From Leishmania infantum JPCM5 (lineage: Eukaryota > Euglenozoa > Kinetoplastea > Trypanosomatida > Trypanosomatidae), in assembly GCF_000002875.2 (NCBI RefSeq), contig NC_009409.2, positions 1 through 64,000 of the forward strand: 64,000 nt of DNA. Reading direction: 5' to 3'. The translations under genes and the position numbers were made by a program. This document shows positions 40,503-50,933 of the stretch, in pieces. The notes beneath the pieces are model-generated. The model had not been told where the DNA came from. It saw nothing but the letters and a program-made list of their open reading frames with translations, and searched no databases. How positions within the stretch are numbered: the stretch's first letter is position 1; the number at the start of each line of letters is the position of its first letter.

Positions 40503-41249
40503 GGAGGGCAGTGGGCCTGTCGAGGGAGGGTGAACCAACTCGGAGGGGGGGAGTATATGGAGCAACAAGGTCAAAAGAAATGACGCACAGTGAGAGGCAT
40601 AAACAGGGGGAGGGGTACGACGACTAGGGAAGGAGGGGCTGCACAGAAAAGCCAAGGAGCTGCGAGGGTGCTTCATGCTGCAGGGCTGAGGTGATGACAT
40701 CAACACCTCCATGATGCCTATCCGCTATTGCCACCAGCGTCTCCCGGGGGGGGGGGGGAACGGGCTACACAGAAAACGATACGCGTCCCGAGGGGCGATG
40801 TCACTCGAGACACCTTGCATCATAAGGAGTGGCACCCATCAGGCCGGAGGAGCAGCGAGAGTCGCTCGTGAAGTGCCCCTCCCCCTCCCCCACGAATCTG
40901 TCCTCGATGTTGCCGGGACAAGATCCACAAAGCCCCTTCTCGCACCTTGTGACGGCACCCCCCCCCCTCCACCCCGAAAGACTCGCGAAAGGAATGGCAT
41001 TCATCAACAGGGACTCCTCGTGCTGCTCGCGGTTGGACATCAAACAGTGAATTAGCGGCCTATGCCGTGACAACCACGCACGCAAAGGCGCTCACCCGCG
41101 CAGCAGCGATACACGCGGGAACTGAAAACAGTCACTCCACACCTGCAAGAGCTTCATATTCACCACCTCTCCTTTCGCTTATGCCCCGCAACTTGCCAAC
41201 GGCGGCCGAGAAAAACTGCTGTGTTCACGGCCCCACAGCTGCACGACAG
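40503..41249. other. Intergenic region with long G run
   Basis: No gene seen. G13 run at 40746-40758 (C13 in the transcript), 245 bp upstream of ATG 40502, plus C8-9 runs at about 40960-40970 and pyrimidine-type purine stretches at 40600-40640. The C tract may belong to the splice signal. Confidence 0.5.
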
Positions 41250-41897
41250 TCAACTGCGCGGCGACGGTTGTGTGGGGGACTGAATGACACGGTTCAGCAG
41301 CAGCTCATCTTGCCTCGAAACTGCCTCGTCGTACCTGCGCTTCATCTCAGCATACTTGCGCTCCAGCATGGTGCACTGCAAAGCAGCGGCCGCAGTTTGC
41401 TTCTGGTTGGCCTCGGCCTGCTCGCCGAGAGCGCGCCGAAGCTCTGACACCTGCACCGCCACACTATGCTGCTTAACGACGAGGGCTTCTTTCAACTTGC
41501 GTGCTTCCTCGAGGCACCGCGTGGCGTGGGCGGCCACCGTGGTTTCTGCGTCAAAGGCCCGTGGCCTCAAGTCCACGCGCTCGTCCGGGATAATACGGGA
41601 TCGAATATCAGCCATTTCGAAAAGCAAGTCGTCCAGGATGACAAACGCCTCTCGGGCATCTGCAGCCGCAGACGACTCGTCGCGGCACTCGCCTGCCGTC
41701 GCGCTAGGCTTCTCCGCCGGTTGCCGAGAAACTTTCGGACAATGTCGTGCATCGCAAGCGAGGAGCGACGCGTTCGCGCGCCGGAGTCGCAGTACCTCGT
41801 CCTGCAGCATTTCAATCGTTTGACTCAACTCGGCGTTGCGGGCAGCTGCCGCCTCCACCTCAAGCGACAGGAGAAGTGTGCCCGCTGCATCCGCCAT
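41250..41897 (-). CDS. Coiled-coil hypothetical protein, 215 residues
   Basis: Open frame from ATG 41897 (MADAAGTLLLSLEVEAAAARNA). Two predicted coiled coils: about 8-43 (LEVEAAAARNAELSQTIEMLQDEVLRLRR) and about 130-200 (CLEEARKLKEALVVKQ...LERKYAEMKRRYDEAV). Between them is a serine/alanine-rich linker and an ILDDLLFEMADIRSRI helix. C-terminus ends in a short SP-rich tail (SPTQPSPRS) with possible SP phosphosites. No family recognised; short coiled-coil proteins like this are frequent in the trypanosomatid flagellum and cytoskeleton, but no targeting signal is seen. Confidence 0.78.
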   Translation of the reverse strand: MADAAGTLLLSLEVEAAAARNAELSQTIEMLQDEVLRLRRANASLLACDARHCPKVSRQPAEKPSATAGECRDESSAAADAREAFVILDDLLFEMADIRSRIIPDERVDLRPRAFDAETTVAAHATRCLEEARKLKEALVVKQHSVAVQVSELRRALGEQAEANQKQTAAAALQCTMLERKYAEMKRRYDEAVSRQDELLLNRVIQSPTQPSPRS

Positions 41898-43171
41898 GTG
41901 CCGGAGGCCGTGTGGTTGAGACAGAGAGGGAAGCAGAGAACACTGCAGCGTCAGCGCGTCCCTGCTGTTTCTATGTCGGTAATACACCACCAGCGGCACC
42001 TGTGGAGGAATAAAAGGAGCAGCTGGTGTCGTCGAAGGAGGAGCCTCGCCTTCCCTTTGACTCTATGAAGGATGCCGCGTTGCGTTAAATGGGATAGTGG
42101 AGCTTCAAGAAGACACCTTACGCGACTTCACGTCTGCACATGCCACATCTCGGCTGCAAGGCAGTGGTGCGCACAAGTATTTGCGTGCCGCGAACGGTGC
42201 CCACAGACCGCCGATAAGACACACAAAAGATGTGGAGCCGAAGTTTGGTTAGGATTGTCCACCGTGCGGCGCCGCCATGTGCAAGCAGAGAGACCAGAAC
42301 GCACGGCAGCTGAGCACCGACAGTACACAGTGCATGCGAAACACGAAGTGGCCGACATCGTTACAGACGCGCAGAGAGACCGAGAGGAGCCGTGGTAAAG
42401 ACGAGAGGGATCCAAGTGCGCAGAACGCGTTTGCACGCAGTGCTGGCCATCATCCGTACGCTGGTCTGGCTGTTTGGTTGCCTCCCCACTGCAAAGGCCT
42501 GTCCTACTTCTCTTCCTCGCTTCCCGCTACTTCGCCCACAGCAAATCGAGGCAATGATGCAACCTCCGCCACGCAGCAGCGGCTCTGAGGTGCGGCAGTC
42601 ATGAAGCAGGCGCCGCGACTGAAGAACCGAGAGACGAAAAGAGGGAAGAAGCGTGGTGGCGAAGGCGCCTGGAACTCAATATGCGTGAAAAGTACTTGCC
42701 ACAGCTGCGATGAGGGAGCGTGGTGCGGTTGGGGGAGCCGGAATTGCTTTCTATCCTTCATTGTGGGGAATGCCAGTCTGTGGTTGTGCCATCGTGCAGG
42801 AAGAGCGGCAGTGCGCACGCAAGAAGGAAAAGAGAACCAAGGCGAAAAAAAAAAACACTTCTGCCGTCTCCACTAGCAGTATCTGCACACACGCACCAAT
42901 GCGCAGACACAGGATAACGAAGACAGCGCAGAGGACTCACGATCTCAGCTCGTGTATGCAGCTTGAGTACCGAAATCACCCCACCCTCTTCCCTAACTCG
43001 ATGTCAATGGACATGGGTCATCCATTAAATCAAACAGATTACACACATTTCCCACACAAGCACATGCATCAACGTGCACGACGACAACAATACAACTCCG
43101 TTGACCGAAGAGATGACCGCATCCTTGCAGATGTCGCCTGCCTCTGCAACCCCACCCCACCTCTTCCTCGT
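41898..43171. other. Intergenic region
   Basis: About 1.3 kb without a supportable gene, mostly probable CPSF100 3'UTR. An A10 run lies at about 42846-42855. Confidence 0.45.
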
Positions 43172-45631
43172 CTATAGCGCCTGCGAGTACTGCCGGTAAA
43201 CAGTGCGGCGAAGATCAAACAGTGCTGGGGTGGCAATGGAAGAGATCGTGACGGTGCCGTCCGCGCCTTTGCGGACACACACGCCTTCGTCAAAGACGAG
43301 AAGCGGCGCCTTCTTGTGAAACTCGCTGTACAGCCCGCTTTCCTGTCGTGACGTCTCGCGCAGGCGGCGCAGGTCCATGTCCCCGACAAAGAAGGAGCCG
43401 CTCTGCAGCCCGCGCTGCTCCCGCTGTGTCGCGCACGCCTGCGACTTGTCCGCTGTCACAGAGGCGAGGGAGTAGATGGCCCGATCGGAGCGACGGCGCT
43501 GCATCTCTTGTTCCTCGAGGTCGGCCTCTGCACGCACGCCAGAGAGTTCACCGTTGACCCACCCAACCTCCCACGTGCTCTTCGACTTTGTCTCGCGAAC
43601 ACGGCGGAGGCCGCGCGACAGGCTACGCGCCAGACTCGACTCCAGCTGCACCGCATACGAGTACACGTGCGTCGCCAGTTCCAGCGGCACGCCACAGGAG
43701 GTGGTGCTGAAAACGTTCGAGCCGCACTTCATCGCCTTGTCGGCGCGACAGAAGTGCAGGAACGCCCGTCCGTCTTCGGCGCTGCCGCGAAGTCCGACAA
43801 TCTTCTTTGCAAACGTCCATTTTGTCTTGAGGACGCTCTTCATGGTGAGCGCGTCGGGATACCCGCTGAGGTCGGACAGGACAACGCGGCAGCGCCGGTT
43901 CACCTGCACGGCAACCCGCGACACCTTCGATGGGATGTTAGCGAGTCGCTGCGCATCGTTTTCTACCTGCAACGCCTCTGGCCCCGCATCGCTGTGCTGC
44001 CGTGCAGGCGCGCGTTTCTGCAGCAAGACCTGCTCCTCCTCGCTGACAGGGAGTCCGTACGTCACATCGACGCGCTTCAGCGCCGCCGCGCTCAGAGTGC
44101 TCGTGGTCTCCAGCACGGGAAAGCTGAGATGCTTCGAATGGTAGTGTAGCGGGGGCGGCAGCACCAAGCCAAGGGTCGTCGCCGCCTTCGCCTTGGATGC
44201 GGCGACGGCATCCTTGGCGCCGGCGCAGGCGGCAGCTTTCTCAGTTGCGCCGCGGTGACCTGTCGCCGCCGTCGCACACTCGCCGTCGTCGTCGTCGTCG
44301 TCGTCGTTCTCTTCTCCTTTGACAGTTGCAGCCTCGTCGTCGTCTTGCACAATCTGGAAGGCGCTCCGCGCCTCCAACTCGCGCCGTCGCTGCTCCATTT
44401 CGTGCTCGAGCTCAATGTAGTATTCCTCTAACTCCTCCCCACTTAACCGACTGCGGCGCGTGATTTGCATGTGGAGACGCTCGCCGTCGGCGGCGGCGGT
44501 GACAACGGCCGCGTTCGTCCCTGGCAACGGCGGCTCCGTCAAGACGATGAGGTGATCGGCGCCGTCGCGGTTCCCCTTCACGAAGTACTCGAGCAGCTCT
44601 GCGGAGGGCCCAAAGTCGAGGGAGGCACCGTCTGCGACACAGATCTTCGGGCCCTGGATCGGGAGCACCTCCTCCGCGCTGCGACACGTGAGGACGTTGG
44701 CAAAGAGGCGCTTATCATCGAGGATCAAGTAGTCTTGCAGAGCCTCCGTCATGGTGCCCGCCTTGTCGAGCAGCTCCTGTGCCTGGGCAGCCACCAGAAC
44801 AACCTTGTACTTGTCGCCGCCCTGCTCCGCCAAGAGGTGCACAATAATGTTCAATACCTCCAGCCCACGACCTGCGACGTTCACAGGCACGAGAACGTCA
44901 CTGCCACCACGCAGGGTGTGCTGGAATTCCTTGAAGAGGTTTTTCAGTTGCTCCTCGTATTTGGTCGTCCGATTCGAGCCGGTCATGTGAAAAGGAAAGC
45001 TGCTCGCAAGCACGATGTTCGCAGTGGTCGGCACGTCAAACGGCTTCAGCGCGTACGACGGCTTCACCGAGAAGTCGGGGCAGTAGAATAGCTCATCGAT
45101 TTGGTACTTGATTATCCAGCTGTAGCCGCCCAGCATGCGGCCAGCAAAGACGGCGAGGCAGTTGACCTCGACGTCGCCGTTTTTCACGGTGACCTTGCCG
45201 CCGTATGGCTCGCGGAGAGAACGGAAGCTGTGGTAGATGGAATCCACCGTCATCGTAAAGGCCTCCCCATCCGCGAGGGTGAACGTGTGCGAGTTCGGGT
45301 ACTGGTAAAGGAAGGAGTGCAGGACACTGTGCACGCCGACTTTTGATGTGCCACCGGCCGCCGCCACGAACGTGCCGGGTGAGATGTGGCTGAGGACAAA
45401 AGGAAGGGCGCCGCAGGCGGTGATGTGCGGGCTCGACAGGACCACGGCATGCACGGTTGGCAGGTGCGGCTTCAGCTTGCTGAGGAAGGACGTGTCGAAC
45501 TCATCGTTCCATCCGCAGTCGAAGAGGATGCGCACCCCGTCGATCTCGATGAGGTAGGCATAGGGCGCATTAGGGGTAGTGCACTCGTACACCGAAGTGA
45601 ACTGAATACTGCCTGCTGAGGCGCGCAGCAT
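43172..45631 (-). CDS. CPSF2: CPSF100 (CPSF2), inactive metallo-beta-lactamase/beta-CASP subunit of 3'-end processing
   Basis: An 819-residue homologue of CPSF100/Ydh1, the pseudo-nuclease partner of CPSF73 in the mRNA cleavage and polyadenylation complex. ATG 45631 (MLRASAGSIQF) is chosen; upstream frame is UTR-like. Seen: beta-lactamase strand ILFDCGWND (35-43), SSPHITACGALPF (66-78) in place of the active HxHxDH metal motif, so the metal ligands are missing as in all CPSF100 proteins. The beta-CASP domain follows, with LASSFPFHMTG (about 255-265). An acidic insert with seven aspartates lies near 460, from a GTC repeat in the plus strand at about 44284-44308. In trypanosomatids polyadenylation is coupled to trans-splicing of the next gene, so this complex is central to mRNA maturation. 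Confidence 0.93.
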   Translation of the reverse strand: MLRASAGSIQFTSVYECTTPNAPYAYLIEIDGVRILFDCGWNDEFDTSFLSKLKPHLPTVHAVVLSSPHITACGALPFVLSHISPGTFVAAAGGTSKVGVHSVLHSFLYQYPNSHTFTLADGEAFTMTVDSIYHSFRSLREPYGGKVTVKNGDVEVNCLAVFAGRMLGGYSWIIKYQIDELFYCPDFSVKPSYALKPFDVPTTANIVLASSFPFHMTGSNRTTKYEEQLKNLFKEFQHTLRGGSDVLVPVNVAGRGLEVLNIIVHLLAEQGGDKYKVVLVAAQAQELLDKAGTMTEALQDYLILDDKRLFANVLTCRSAEEVLPIQGPKICVADGASLDFGPSAELLEYFVKGNRDGADHLIVLTEPPLPGTNAAVVTAAADGERLHMQITRRSRLSGEELEEYYIELEHEMEQRRRELEARSAFQIVQDDDEAATVKGEENDDDDDDDGECATAATGHRGATEKAAACAGAKDAVAASKAKAATTLGLVLPPPLHYHSKHLSFPVLETTSTLSAAALKRVDVTYGLPVSEEEQVLLQKRAPARQHSDAGPEALQVENDAQRLANIPSKVSRVAVQVNRRCRVVLSDLSGYPDALTMKSVLKTKWTFAKKIVGLRGSAEDGRAFLHFCRADKAMKCGSNVFSTTSCGVPLELATHVYSYAVQLESSLARSLSRGLRRVRETKSKSTWEVGWVNGELSGVRAEADLEEQEMQRRRSDRAIYSLASVTADKSQACATQREQRGLQSGSFFVGDMDLRRLRETSRQESGLYSEFHKKAPLLVFDEGVCVRKGADGTVTISSIATPALFDLRRTVYRQYSQAL

Positions 45632-46607
45632 GGCGATAACAGCGTGTACGGAGGTGGGGGTAGGAGGAGGCGAGAAAACGGTGCGAAGACAAAACAAAAT
45701 AACGCAGCGAGAGAGGGGGACAGAGGAGTTGCCAGCCCGTTCTACGCGGCCTGATGGAGGACACTCGTAGGAAAGGTTCAGTAATGCCATCGCGGAGTGA
45801 AAAGGTCGCGCAGGGGCACAGGAATGGGAGCGACGTGCAGGCAGTCAGAGAGCAAAGCAGGAGTAGAAGCGGAAACGGCGCAGTATGACAGCGGAGTAGA
45901 GAGAGGCGTAGAGACGGCGAGGGGAGAGGAACACCATGAAAGGAAAGTAGCGGTGATAGGGGTCGGGGGACAGAGGGGTGACAGGCCCACTTCAAAGCCG
46001 CAACCACGGTTGTAGCAGAGATGGCGTATGCGCATCAACACACGGAAGCGTAAAGCGAGGGGTGGGAGGATTGCGTGTCGCCACTCAAGGAGGCTCGCGC
46101 ACGCACACACGCGTAGCCCGGCGCACCCGGTTTACCTTCGCCACCACAGCGTTAGTCCAGGTGAGCACACAGGCCAGTCCAGCCAGCCGTGTCCGCTGCG
46201 TTTCGCCCGCATACGTACGCAAAGCGAAGCAAACACGAGCACCGCACATCAGATGTGGGCAGCACTCGCACTCGAACAGAGAGAAATCACCTCGGTGATC
46301 ACACACCTCACGCGCCCTGAAAAATGCGAAGGGATGGCGAGCGAGACACACGGATGGAAAAAAGAGGGGGGGCGGAAAAAAAAAACACAGAAAACCACAA
46401 CTGTGAAGAACGCACACGCCGCCGCCACTCGAGCAGCAGCACTGCCCGCAGCGACCCCTGAAACCACAGACCCACATGGAAGCCGAATGTGCTCATCTGA
46501 CAGCAGCACGGTATGCGCCCTTTTCCGGCCTCGGATCCGCAGGGACCTCGGCACGGGTCCACAGAGCCGATGTAGGACGTCATTGCCCTATCTGCACCCT
46601 CGCGCCT
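45632..46607. promoter_or_regulatory. Intergenic region
   Basis: No gene seen. The purine tract at 45706-45728 (pyrimidine in transcript, 75-100 bp upstream of the CPSF100 ATG) is a good trans-splice candidate. An A11 run lies at 46376-46386. Confidence 0.5.
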
Positions 46608-49600
46608 TTAGGAGTGATACTCTGGCTCGGGTGCAGAAGCTCCTTCCTGCACACGGAATGCGTACGCCTCGCAGCCCGACTTCGCCGCCGCCTCGCTAGA
46701 GAGGCCGTCGGGACTTTGCAGCGCAGCAACCGCGGGAAGCGTCGCGTAGCTGTGAATATGGGGCAACTCCTCGACAAAGTACTCCCGCAGTGCAGCCACC
46801 GCGGCGGCTTCCACGGTATCCCTCTTGCGAAGACCGGAAGCCTGCGCGATGCAGTACGCGACCTCGTCTGACATGGGCACACTCAGCCGGCAGTGCCACA
46901 TCTGGCCTCTCTGGCACGTGTCCACCCGCAGGCGAAGACCGTAGGCTTGAAGACACAACTTTCCCAGCAGCTGCTCCGCCGTTGGCGCCACTACGTCACA
47001 CAGGTGCGCTGGGGAGAGGAAGGCGTCGCTCGTTTCGTGACTGATGCGGATGCCCAGTTCGCGTGCGCAGCTGAGCAGGTTCTTGCCGACAACATGCTCC
47101 AGTATGACAGAGCGCTCGTGTGATGTTACGTGAAACGACAAGTCGCTTAGCTGATCGTGCTCGAAACTGAAGAGGAGCCAGTTGTCACTGACCGTGCGGT
47201 CACTCGTGGACATGATCTCTGCTACCACCGCGTCGCGCAGACGAGTGAGGGACCCGTGTGCACCCGGCTGAAGCCTCACCTGCCCCCTCATCACCACCTC
47301 ATCACCGAAAGCACGATGGTGGACTCGTATGTGCATCTCGAACACCTGCTGCGCAGCGCGCACCACAGCCAGGCGTGGCGTGCTGGCGTACCCTCGGCCA
47401 AGATGAAAGGCCCGATCAGCTGAAAAGGGATTCGTCGAGAACCGCGAATGCGGCTGCAACACGGTGCTCTTCGGCGGCGTCGCGCCCCACAACTCCGCCG
47501 CACACGTGGCGCCGTCCTGGCGAACACACACGGTGCACTGCAGTCCGTAGAGGCGCGCGATGGCTTCTGCGCACGTCTGCAACGGTGACGAATCTGGTAG
47601 CGTCGATGGCAGCTCGGCCGTCAAGCAGAATTCGCTAGCGACCGTGCTAGAAGGGTCTCGGCAGACAACCTCCGGGAGCTCCTGCATGCCTCTCACCAGA
47701 GCAAACAGCGCACCAATCTCGGTGGACCCGGTGGCCTCGGCAATCACTCGCTCCGGCGAATCATGCACAGCGGCCGCCCGTGTGCACCGCGCAACGTACA
47801 CGGCGCGGTCCGCTTCACGCACCACACGAATGCTCCCGAGAAACGAAGTATGCGCTTTGGTCGCACGCCAGTAGCGCTCCAAGGCGGAGTCGGCCGTCTG
47901 CACCGGAGGAAGCGGCTGCGGCTGGGTTGACTTGTGCGGGTCCAGGAACCTGATAAATGGATCGGACAAGAGGGCCGCCGTCAGTGTCTTGACGTTGGCG
48001 TCCTGCAACGCCTTCACCCCCGCACACGGTGCTGGAGCGCCGCCGGCGTCGATGAGCATTTTCTCCCGCGCCTGCGCCACGCTTCGATGGCAAAGATCAG
48101 GGAATCGCTGCGCCAGCGCAGCCGCCATCGCCTTTTGCTCGCTGCGCGCTTTCCGGCCGTCGAACGCGCAACAACATAGCTCACGGCTGGCCGCAACGCC
48201 GGCGTCCGACCGATCAGCCGCCTTGGCGTCGGCGTGGCCTCTGACAATGTACAGCTGAGACAGCCACACAGGCGTGGCCCCCGTCGCGACGCCCCACTCT
48301 GGATGAAGCGAGTTGGATTTCAGCATTAGCGTCTCTAGTACGAAGGTCGCCTTCTGCCGTTGCAGTGCCCAACGCAGTTGGTGCTCTAGTCCCTGTCCGG
48401 GGTGCGGAGCGGCGTCTTCAGAGGCGGTGGCTTTGCTGTTCTCCAGGATGGCGCGCACCTCTGGATGGTAGGCGATCTCGCGCTCAAACACGTCAGGAAA
48501 CACCGTCTGCAGCGCCTGCACCGTGGCAAGCTCGACCGTGGAGCTTTTGGAACGGCCCGTTGCCTTGCCAAGGACAAAGAAGCGGAGGGCGTCACCAGCC
48601 AGGTCGGTGACGGTCGGTAAATCAAGACACGCCTGCACCTGAACCTTGTGCATCGAGCCACCCACCATCTCTGCCCGAAAGACAACCTTCTCTTCGCCGA
48701 TGCCGTAGTAGTACAAGAGAAGCTTGCGCAGAAGGTGCTTCACGCGCAAATGGCTCCGTGGTAACACAAGGTGGAGTGGCGCACTGAGGAGGCGCTGCTG
48801 AATAGAAGCGTGACAGTCAGGATAGTACTCCGACGTCGTGTCGTCGCAGAACTTCAGCAACGCGCGCAGTCCGTCGCTGGTGAGGGCTACTGTGGTTGAC
48901 GTCAGTGATTTCCCTGTAGCACCATGGCGCAGGCTGCACTCCACGTTGCCGGGGGTGACGTGCGGCACCAAGAACAGCGAAAAACCCTCAGACGACCAGA
49001 CCTTTGTGTAGAGAGAGAGCACCGACAGGGCAGTTGTGCTTACCACAGAGCTTGATGGATACGGAAGACCAGCAGCAGAGAAGGCGTCTCGGAGAGCGCG
49101 GCGCACGCATCCATGGTAGCCTTCGCCGACACCCTCGCCCTTGAACAATTCGGTCAGGCGCTGCTGCTCGGCAGCGAGGGACGCCGCCTGCACTCCCGTG
49201 CCGCGTGGCACGAGCTCAACGCTGGCGGTGTGCAGTTGCGTTCCCTGTAGGTCCTGCCCGCTGGTGTGGCGCACCCGTAGCCGCAGCTGCGGGTATCTCT
49301 GCTCCAGAAATTTCATGACGCGGCGGGTTTCGTCAGAATTCACTCTTGTAAGATCGACGATGGTGAGGCCATCTCGCGAGACGGGCGGCGTCGGAGAGGA
49401 CTGCAGAGGAGACGTGCTGGTGCGCAGCTCGTTGGAATCACTGAGGTGGCCAACAGCCTCCTGCACAGTAGAGGAAACAGTGCCTTGCCACGCCGCCACC
49501 TCGTTCACAAGTGCCTGCGCACCACCCTCCGACGATGGCTGATGCTCCACTACCACCCGCATGTCCTCAGTGATACAAAGCCGCACAGCACCGCCTCGGA

Positions 49601-49757
49601 CACCCTTCGCCTGACGCAGCGCTTTAAACACAGACTGGATCTGTCCGAGGGTACTGCAGCAGCGGCTCTGTGACACCGTGCAAACAGATTGCCTTAGCGC
49701 CGCGCAGCTTGGGCGGTAGAGGTGCCGGCCCGTTATCATCGCATGTGAGAGCATCAT
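46608..49757 (-). CDS. Large mitochondrial protein with dsRBD-like repeats
   Basis: A 1049-residue protein from tandem ATGs at 49757/49754. The N-terminus is rich in Arg, Ser and hydroxyl residues with few acids (about 1-36), like a mitochondrial presequence. Several units end in an alanine-rich helix typical of the last helix of double-stranded RNA-binding domains: TVELATVQALQTVF (407-420), SEQKAMAAALAQRF (539-552), STEIGALFALVRGM (678-691), TPRLAVVRAAQQVF (793-806) and TVEAAAVAALREYF (981-994). The last unit, about 928-996, also shows the preceding helix and three strands. That suggests at least five degenerate dsRBD-like repeats. Kinetoplast RNA-editing factors such as KREH2 carry similar domains, so a role in mitochondrial RNA processing is plausible but unproven. 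Confidence 0.8.
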   Translation of the reverse strand: MMLSHAMITGRHLYRPSCAALRQSVCTVSQSRCCSTLGQIQSVFKALRQAKGVRGGAVRLCITEDMRVVVEHQPSSEGGAQALVNEVAAWQGTVSSTVQEAVGHLSDSNELRTSTSPLQSSPTPPVSRDGLTIVDLTRVNSDETRRVMKFLEQRYPQLRLRVRHTSGQDLQGTQLHTASVELVPRGTGVQAASLAAEQQRLTELFKGEGVGEGYHGCVRRALRDAFSAAGLPYPSSSVVSTTALSVLSLYTKVWSSEGFSLFLVPHVTPGNVECSLRHGATGKSLTSTTVALTSDGLRALLKFCDDTTSEYYPDCHASIQQRLLSAPLHLVLPRSHLRVKHLLRKLLLYYYGIGEEKVVFRAEMVGGSMHKVQVQACLDLPTVTDLAGDALRFFVLGKATGRSKSSTVELATVQALQTVFPDVFEREIAYHPEVRAILENSKATASEDAAPHPGQGLEHQLRWALQRQKATFVLETLMLKSNSLHPEWGVATGATPVWLSQLYIVRGHADAKAADRSDAGVAASRELCCCAFDGRKARSEQKAMAAALAQRFPDLCHRSVAQAREKMLIDAGGAPAPCAGVKALQDANVKTLTAALLSDPFIRFLDPHKSTQPQPLPPVQTADSALERYWRATKAHTSFLGSIRVVREADRAVYVARCTRAAAVHDSPERVIAEATGSTEIGALFALVRGMQELPEVVCRDPSSTVASEFCLTAELPSTLPDSSPLQTCAEAIARLYGLQCTVCVRQDGATCAAELWGATPPKSTVLQPHSRFSTNPFSADRAFHLGRGYASTPRLAVVRAAQQVFEMHIRVHHRAFGDEVVMRGQVRLQPGAHGSLTRLRDAVVAEIMSTSDRTVSDNWLLFSFEHDQLSDLSFHVTSHERSVILEHVVGKNLLSCARELGIRISHETSDAFLSPAHLCDVVAPTAEQLLGKLCLQAYGLRLRVDTCQRGQMWHCRLSVPMSDEVAYCIAQASGLRKRDTVEAAAVAALREYFVEELPHIHSYATLPAVAALQSPDGLSSEAAAKSGCEAYAFRVQEGASAPEPEYHS

Positions 49758-50933
49758 GGAAAAGGCCGCAGCAGCGCTTGGCTTCTCCTTATTTCTTCAC
49801 GTGGTGCCTCTATCTGCGACAAGAAGGCCCTCTCGTCTACGGGTGATGACCCGTCGCGCGGGTACAATCCGACGAGATGAAGCCGTTTCGTTGGAGAAGG
49901 TCGTCTCTCTCTCTCTCTTTTCGCGTCTCGTGAGTGTGAAAGGGAGGGGGGGGGCGCTGCTCCTGCGTCTACCGTTCACGGCGCGTGAGGTAGCGAAGCA
50001 GCACAAAACGGGAAGGAGGCAATGATGATGGTGCGCCTGGGTGCTCTCGCATGAACGCCGTCTCATGGAGAGAGTGAGAAAAAGAGTGCGCGTCACGCGG
50101 GGGGGGGAGGGGCAAGAAAGTCAAGACTATTACGAACTCCTAGGCTCACCTTTGCACAGCATAAGGAAAGAGACGCGAAGGCGGCAACGGCACCCGTGGA
50201 AGCCCCGAAAGACATCGAGAAGGGAGAGAGGGAGAAAGACGTGAGAAGCGAGGACGGAGGGCATGGCGGAGTGCCTTCAATAAGTCCCACATAGAGGCAG
50301 ACAGAAAGACCTCCACATGTACTCGCAGTGCTACGAGTTAAGCAGGCCAATGGTCTACCACTCGCCGACGTAAACCAAAACGGTCGATTGGGAAAGCTGT
50401 CCCCTCTGCACCCATGCATGCCGGTGGCTAAGCCGAACCGCACCGGGGAGGGCCACGGCTTTCGCCGTCTCTTTCCCCTGCAACAAAGCGCTGCAACACC
50501 CGGTACGGCTCTGAACACCGCAGCGCATGCCAACTTCCCCCAACAGGACACCACCAGCACGAGAGCATCAGGCCGGCGCAGCCGAAAAGGCATCCAGCAC
50601 CAAAGACGGGGTCACAGCAAGATTCACACTGAAAACTCTCCACCGATATCCACATCCGGGGAGAGGGGCAAACACCCCTGAGCGGTCCTCTACAAGCGCG
50701 CTGACTACAACGCACAAAAACAGCAGAACCAGCGCGCGAAACCTTGCGGCGTGGCCAAGGACACGGCCGCGTTGAAAGCCACGCGGAAAGAGAGAGAGAG
50801 CACACACGCATGCAGATACGAAAAACTGCCTTTACAGGTGCACCGCTCCCCCGCGAAGACACGTCTGACAAACTTCCATGAGGGAGACGAGGGCATGCAC
50901 CACGAAAACGTTTCCCCTCTCTTCAAGCGAGTG
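49758..50933. other. Intergenic region up to the SIDER copy
   Basis: No gene seen. A T/C-rich stretch at about 49901-49925, a G8 run at 49947-49954 and a G9/purine stretch at about 50099-50115 are the main tracts. The G-rich purine stretches read as pyrimidine in the transcript 190-360 bp upstream of ATG 49757. Confidence 0.45.

Noticed and set aside
50093..50593. 166-codon minus-strand frame in the gap before the dsRBD-like gene
   Set aside because: Ser/Leu/Cys-rich pseudo-frame across purine tracts; no domain or good start context.
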